Shown: piece after piece, positions 6,603 through 10,052 of the stretch | Position numbering within the stretch: position 1 is the stretch's first letter | Layout: every line of letters begins with the position of its first letter | Assembly: GCA_023145185.1 (NCBI GenBank) | Contig: JAGLEG010000441.1 | Coordinates: 1-10,052, forward strand | Direction of reading: 5' to 3' | DNA: 10,052 nucleotides | Source of the DNA: Thermoplasmata archaeon | Lineage (GTDB): Archaea; Thermoplasmatota; Penumbrarchaeia; Penumbrarchaeales; Penumbrarchaeaceae | Program-made: the position numbers and the translations under genes | Notes under the pieces: model-generated | The model's database searches: none | Seen by the model: the letters and a program-made list of their open reading frames with translations, nothing else | What the model was told of the DNA's origin: nothing

Positions 6603-9600
6603 TCAGAGGATATCCTCATCTCTGCGCCTTACGATCTGGAGAACTATGCCTACCAGGAGTGCGATGACGGCCACGGCCATCACCCCTATGACCACGGTGA
6701 GGACGGAAATGCCAACTCCCCCGGCCTCGTTATCGATCGTGGACCCACTTACATCGTCCTCGTGTAGAACGGTGAAGTTCATCTGGGATATCTGGGAATG
6801 GCCCATGCCATCGGTCGACCTCGCCAGAATGATGTGCTCATCATCGGAGAGCCTATCACAATCAACCCAGAAGGTCCAGTCAGGATACGTGGGGGCAAGC
6901 GTCCAGGGATCGGAATCTATCCTCACCTCCACGCCCACCATCCTGTCAACCGGGCCCGAGGAGCCGCTGAAGATGACATCTCCGGAAAGAGGGGCCTCCG
7001 CGTTCATACCGTTTATAGAGGCCCACAGCTTCTCCACCTCCGGGAGGGTGATGGAGACCCAGGAGCTGTCGATCTTCGACCAGGAGCCACCGGAATCCCT
7101 CACACGGTAGGTTATCTCATGATATCCGACAAGCAGGATATCAGTGGAAAAGGCGGCTCTTGAGGATATACGACCATCGAGTGAGGAGCTCCACTCATGG
7201 TCTGTTATGGCCTCTCCTGTCGATGGTATCCCCTCCCCCTCGAATGATATCTCCTCTCCTGACAGAGCGTCGTTGGGGGATATATCAATGATATGTGCAA
7301 TCGGTTCAGAGATAGTATGGCCAACGACCCTGATCGTCAGGTAGGCATCCTCCGGCGAAATACTCCCTTTTTCATCCTTAACGGAGAGCACCGCCCTGTA
7401 GATTCCGGCGGATCCATATGAATGCTGAATGGTGGGGCTCACGACCCACCCGGATACCGAGCCATCCCCGAGGTCGAACCGATACTCCACAACCACCCCG
7501 TCAGCATCGTGGGACCCCTCACCCGAGAGGGTTACGCTTGAGCCCAGTTCTACCTCTTCCGGCCCGGACAGGAGCGCCGTTGGGGGGTGGTTGATCAGAT
7601 CATCCCGGCCAAGTGTATCCACGGCCGGTATGGTGGGGGGATATGATCTCAGAAGTTCCATTGTTACCTTTTCCAGGGCTCCGACCCCCCCTGCATCCAG
7701 GTCGATCCGGGAGATGGCCACATCACCTGGGCCGATCGGCTCCCTGACCCACTTTTCGGAGATGAGCTGACCATCGTTCACGGTGATGAGAAACAGTCGA
7801 TCCCTTATCTGATACGCCGATGGATTCTCAAATGTGTGGTCCAGGCGGATCACCCCCTCATCGAGGGACGCACCGTCCAGGGAGAGGTTCACCTCGATAT
7901 TTTCGGTCGGCTCGAATATTCGGACGACGCCGTCAAGGTCCAATTCCCGATGAACGGTCCTTCTCCCCATGGGCCAGTCAACTGTCATGACCGCATCTGA
8001 AACGGTGGTTCCCAGCCCGAAATGGAGGAGCATTGGATCCTGCTGACCGTGCGCGGCCGTTCCTGCCTGCACCTCCCTGATCACCATGTGGTCCATTGTA
8101 CCATCGCCGTCCCGGTCCACCTCCACCGTGACGCGGGCCCCTATCGCCGCCCTGTTGGACTCCCTCCCTTCAAGCTTGACCTCAAGCCACCTCGATCCCG
8201 TATTCACGTCCCCCCCGTTGTTCCGAAACAGGTGGACGTTAGAATTGGTCGTCCTGGACAGGTCCGCGTCCCACGTACCTCCACCAGTGATCAGGTCGAT
8301 CCAACCATCCTGATCGTAATCACACCAGGCCGATCCATAGGTGTTCCAGACCCGCAGGCCGGCCTCCTCTCCCACCTCGGTGAACCTGAGGCCCCCATCG
8401 TTCCTGTAGAGGAATGAATAGGAGTAGCTCACATCACCGTAGATCTGGGGGATGAACAGGTCGAGGTCGCCGTCGTTATCGTAATCTGCCAGGCTGGATG
8501 AGACCATCAGCTCATCCCCATCCCTCACGGCTCCGGGTATCTCCTTGATCTCGATCCCGCTTTCAGCCCTGCGGTCGATAAAACCCCAATCCATCTCCTC
8601 TCCGAGGTTCTCGAAGAGGTAAGAATCGTCACATATGGGCCCCCGCCAGGCATCCTTGTGTGCCAGGTTCGTCACCCACAGATCCATATCCCCATCGTTG
8701 TCGAGGTCGCCCCATGAGCTTCCGACGGAGTGCCCGTAATAGATCTCCCCACCGGTGACCGGGTGCGTGTTCCCGTGGCCCTCGACACCCTTCTCCTCCG
8801 CCGACTCCACATACGCTCCCGCGCCGTCGTTCATGTAGAGGTAATTGCGCCTGATCCTGTAGTTCGACACGTAGAGGTCCTGCCAGCCGTCGTTATCGAC
8901 ATCTGTCCAGCTTGCCCCCCTGGATTGGAGCGGATCGCCGCCCTCGTCGAAACCGAACTCCACAGTGCCGTTATCAAACGTGCCATCCCCCTGGTTATGC
9001 CAGAAGTGATTGTTGTATCCGGCAAGGCTACCGTTCTCATAATTCGCCATGTAGAGGTCCAGGTAACCATCCCTGTCCACGTCAGCCCAGGCACCGGCAA
9101 CCGTCGGAAAGGTATCCGACAGATGGCCTGAGGATGCGGTCACATCCCTGAACGTCCCATCCCTCTCATTGTGCCAAAGGATATCGGGATATTGAGGATG
9201 ATCGTTCGATCCCCGTCCCCCACCACAGAATATGTCCAACCAGCCGTCGTTGTCGTAATCCCCGAACACGCCGGAGTTCACAGGCCTATCTATCCCAGCC
9301 TTTTCGGTTACGTCCACGAACGAGTGGTGGGGCGGCCCGGTGTTTTGGAACAGCTTCTTTCCGTCGATCAGAAGGTCTTCGTGGCCGTCGTTATCGTAAT
9401 CCCCCCAGCTGAAGAAGTTCCCACTCACTCCATCAAGGCCTACTTCGACCGATACGTTGGTGAAAGTGACCTCTCCGGCCCTTGTCTGCTGAACTGAAAA
9501 GTCATCGGGATGGGCCCCCATGGGGGTCGATATCGAGAGGAGGATAAAAATGGACAGGAGGAACAGAGAGAACATCCTCTTCGATGAGAACCACCCGATC

Positions 9601-9614
9601 GTTCCAGTGCCCAT
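6603..9614 (-). CDS. CRTAC1-like secreted protein: VCBS/FG-GAP propeller, ASPIC/UnbV, two PKD-like domains, C-terminal membrane anchor
   Basis: A 1003-residue extracellular protein of unknown ligand. Residues 14-33 are a signal segment after a short basic stretch. Seven VCBS/FG-GAP motifs of the form D-x-D-x-D-G-x-x-D occur near 72-83, 118-132, 177-192, 237-252, 302-316, 376-390 and 431-445, consistent with a seven-bladed, calcium-binding propeller. An ASPIC/UnbV domain follows (about 488-568: AAIGARVTVEV, then LLHFGLG and VDWPMGRR), the combination seen in CRTAC1-family proteins. It carries an extra EF-hand-like loop DRDGDGTMD (500-508). Then come a beta domain (570-670), a PKD domain (678-763, with RFDLGDG), a second PKD-like domain (768-858) and an Ig-like region (860-950). 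The chain ends in a membrane helix (about 966-995) and a tiny RRRDEDIL cytoplasmic end. The start at 9614 has only a weak AGGT upstream; the next Met (residue 14) lacks a well-spaced site. Confidence 0.92.
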   Translation of the reverse strand: MGTGTIGWFSSKRMFSLFLLSIFILLSISTPMGAHPDDFSVQQTRAGEVTFTNVSVEVGLDGVSGNFFSWGDYDNDGHEDLLIDGKKLFQNTGPPHHSFVDVTEKAGIDRPVNSGVFGDYDNDGWLDIFCGGGRGSNDHPQYPDILWHNERDGTFRDVTASSGHLSDTFPTVAGAWADVDRDGYLDLYMANYENGSLAGYNNHFWHNQGDGTFDNGTVEFGFDEGGDPLQSRGASWTDVDNDGWQDLYVSNYRIRRNYLYMNDGAGAYVESAEEKGVEGHGNTHPVTGGEIYYGHSVGSSWGDLDNDGDMDLWVTNLAHKDAWRGPICDDSYLFENLGEEMDWGFIDRRAESGIEIKEIPGAVRDGDELMVSSSLADYDNDGDLDLFIPQIYGDVSYSYSFLYRNDGGLRFTEVGEEAGLRVWNTYGSAWCDYDQDGWIDLITGGGTWDADLSRTTNSNVHLFRNNGGDVNTGSRWLEVKLEGRESNRAAIGARVTVEVDRDGDGTMDHMVIREVQAGTAAHGQQDPMLLHFGLGTTVSDAVMTVDWPMGRRTVHRELDLDGVVRIFEPTENIEVNLSLDGASLDEGVIRLDHTFENPSAYQIRDRLFLITVNDGQLISEKWVREPIGPGDVAISRIDLDAGGVGALEKVTMELLRSYPPTIPAVDTLGRDDLINHPPTALLSGPEEVELGSSVTLSGEGSHDADGVVVEYRFDLGDGSVSGWVVSPTIQHSYGSAGIYRAVLSVKDEKGSISPEDAYLTIRVVGHTISEPIAHIIDISPNDALSGEEISFEGEGIPSTGEAITDHEWSSSLDGRISSRAAFSTDILLVGYHEITYRVRDSGGSWSKIDSSWVSITLPEVEKLWASINGMNAEAPLSGDVIFSGSSGPVDRMVGVEVRIDSDPWTLAPTYPDWTFWVDCDRLSDDEHIILARSTDGMGHSQISQMNFTVLHEDDVSGSTIDNEAGGVGISVLTVVIGVMAVAVIALLVGIVLQIVRRRDEDIL

Positions 9615-9637
9615 GGTACCTGAACGTGGTTGGGGCT

Positions 9638-9660
9638 AATAATATTTGCAATGGTATATC
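9638..9660 (-). promoter_or_regulatory. Candidate promoter of the CRTAC1-like gene
   Basis: The 69-base gap between the upstream stop and the ATG at 9614 is AT-rich compared with its flanks. On the minus strand GATATACC (9653-9660) and AAATATTATTA (9638-9648) are two possible TATA boxes. The first would give a leader of about 17 bases, the second a nearly leaderless transcript, which would fit the weak ribosome binding site. The sequence does not decide between them. Confidence 0.35.
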
Positions 9661-9683
9661 ATCTGATCCCACCCCATATCCCG

Positions 9684-10052
9684 TCAAATGGTGGGTTCGC
9701 CATCCGATCTCATTTCAGGAATATCGAGGTCCTTCAGGATACCCTCGTCCATCGGGATCTCCTCCAGCTCGGCTATCTCCGGCGGGGGCATGTCAAGATC
9801 ATCGATCGAGCCGTCCACTGCGGGGAGTTCCACACCATCGTCGGGTTCGATATTCGGGCCATCGGCCAGATCGTCCCCCATCTCCAGCTCGTCAGCCACA
9901 TCCGGACCCTCCGGTTCGTCCTCCGGGTCCATGCCGGCCTCGCCCTCCTGGGCGCCTCCCTGGGCCTCTCCCTCGGCCTCCAGGTCACCGCGGATAGGTC
10001 CTGGTAGTCTCTCGGTCTTACGTTTGAAGAGATAGGATGAGAGGAATATCAG
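9684..10052 (-). CDS. C-terminal end of a membrane-anchored protein with a long acidic cytoplasmic tail (5' part missing)
   Basis: The frame is open from the right edge to a TGA at 9684 (122 residues). It begins inside a hydrophobic stretch (LIFLSSYLF) followed by KRK, which looks like the end of a transmembrane helix with a positive-inside flank. The remaining roughly 110 residues are low-complexity, rich in Glu, Asp, Gly, Pro and Ala, with almost no aromatic residues, and are probably disordered and cytoplasmic. An internal ATG at 9932 could mimic an 82-residue gene start, but the frame continues upstream with the same composition into the membrane segment, so a larger gene is far more likely. 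The family cannot be named from this part. By analogy with the two other anchored proteins here it may carry a large extracellular portion beyond the window, which is inference. Confidence 0.8.
   Translation of the reverse strand: MIFLSSYLFKRKTERLPGPIRGDLEAEGEAQGGAQEGEAGMDPEDEPEGPDVADELEMGDDLADGPNIEPDDGVELPAVDGSIDDLDMPPPEIAELEEIPMDEGILKDLDIPEMRSDGEPTI

Noticed and set aside
8470..9402. Repeated CCGTCGTTATCG-type sequences in the CRTAC1-like gene
   Set aside because: They encode the DNDG calcium-binding core of the VCBS/FG-GAP motifs on the minus strand.
9684..9932. Stand-alone 82-residue acidic protein starting at 9932
   Set aside because: The same frame stays open to the window edge with continuing acidic composition and a membrane segment, so the ATG is internal to a larger gene.
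9584..10035. Plus-strand reading frames of 115-137 residues near the right edge
   Set aside because: Their Pro/Arg- or Ser-rich compositions are what the antisense of an acidic, Gly/Pro-rich coding region produces; the minus-strand frame with membrane helix and stop is convincing.

Overview
The window reads as a piece of an archaeal chromosome, most likely a euryarchaeon; the style of the secreted proteins (PKD-like domains, FG-GAP/VCBS propellers, C-terminal membrane anchors) suggests the Thermoplasmatota or relatives, but that placement is inference. Archaeal indicators are an archaeal-type dihydroneopterin aldolase (MptD), a short archaeal-type phospholipid serine synthase/decarboxylase pair, GGAGGT-type ribosome binding sites and an archaeal TATA box upstream of the largest gene. 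All six recognisable genes lie on the minus strand, so transcription runs from high to low coordinates.

In the order of transcription: (1) 10052-9684, the 3' end of a gene for a membrane protein, ending in the tail of a membrane segment and an acidic cytoplasmic tail of about 110 residues. (2) 9614-6603, a secreted, C-terminally anchored CRTAC1-like protein with seven VCBS/FG-GAP motifs, an ASPIC/UnbV domain and two PKD-like domains. (3) 6523-4499, a tight overlapping cluster asd-pssA-mptD: archaetidylserine decarboxylase, archaetidylserine synthase and archaeal dihydroneopterin aldolase. (4) 4337 to the left edge, the first 1445 residues of a giant surface protein: signal segment, seven FG-GAP motifs, Fn3/Ig-like domains, a PKD-like domain, calcium-binding repeats, a membrane segment, and an Ala/Pro-rich cytoplasmic tail that runs out of the window.

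Functionally, PssA and Asd act in sequence (CDP-archaeol + serine to archaetidylserine, then to archaetidylethanolamine) and so set membrane headgroup chemistry. MptD makes 6-hydroxymethyl-dihydropterin for a folate-like C1 carrier and has no evident link to lipids beyond being co-transcribed. The lipid operon is flanked by two unrelated-in-detail but similarly designed seven-motif propeller proteins, so the region is best described as a cell-envelope locus. No tRNA, rRNA, CRISPR array, insertion sequence or phage gene is seen. The intergenic gaps are short (69, 79 and 161 bases) and hold promoters. No stretch over 300 bases lacks a gene.
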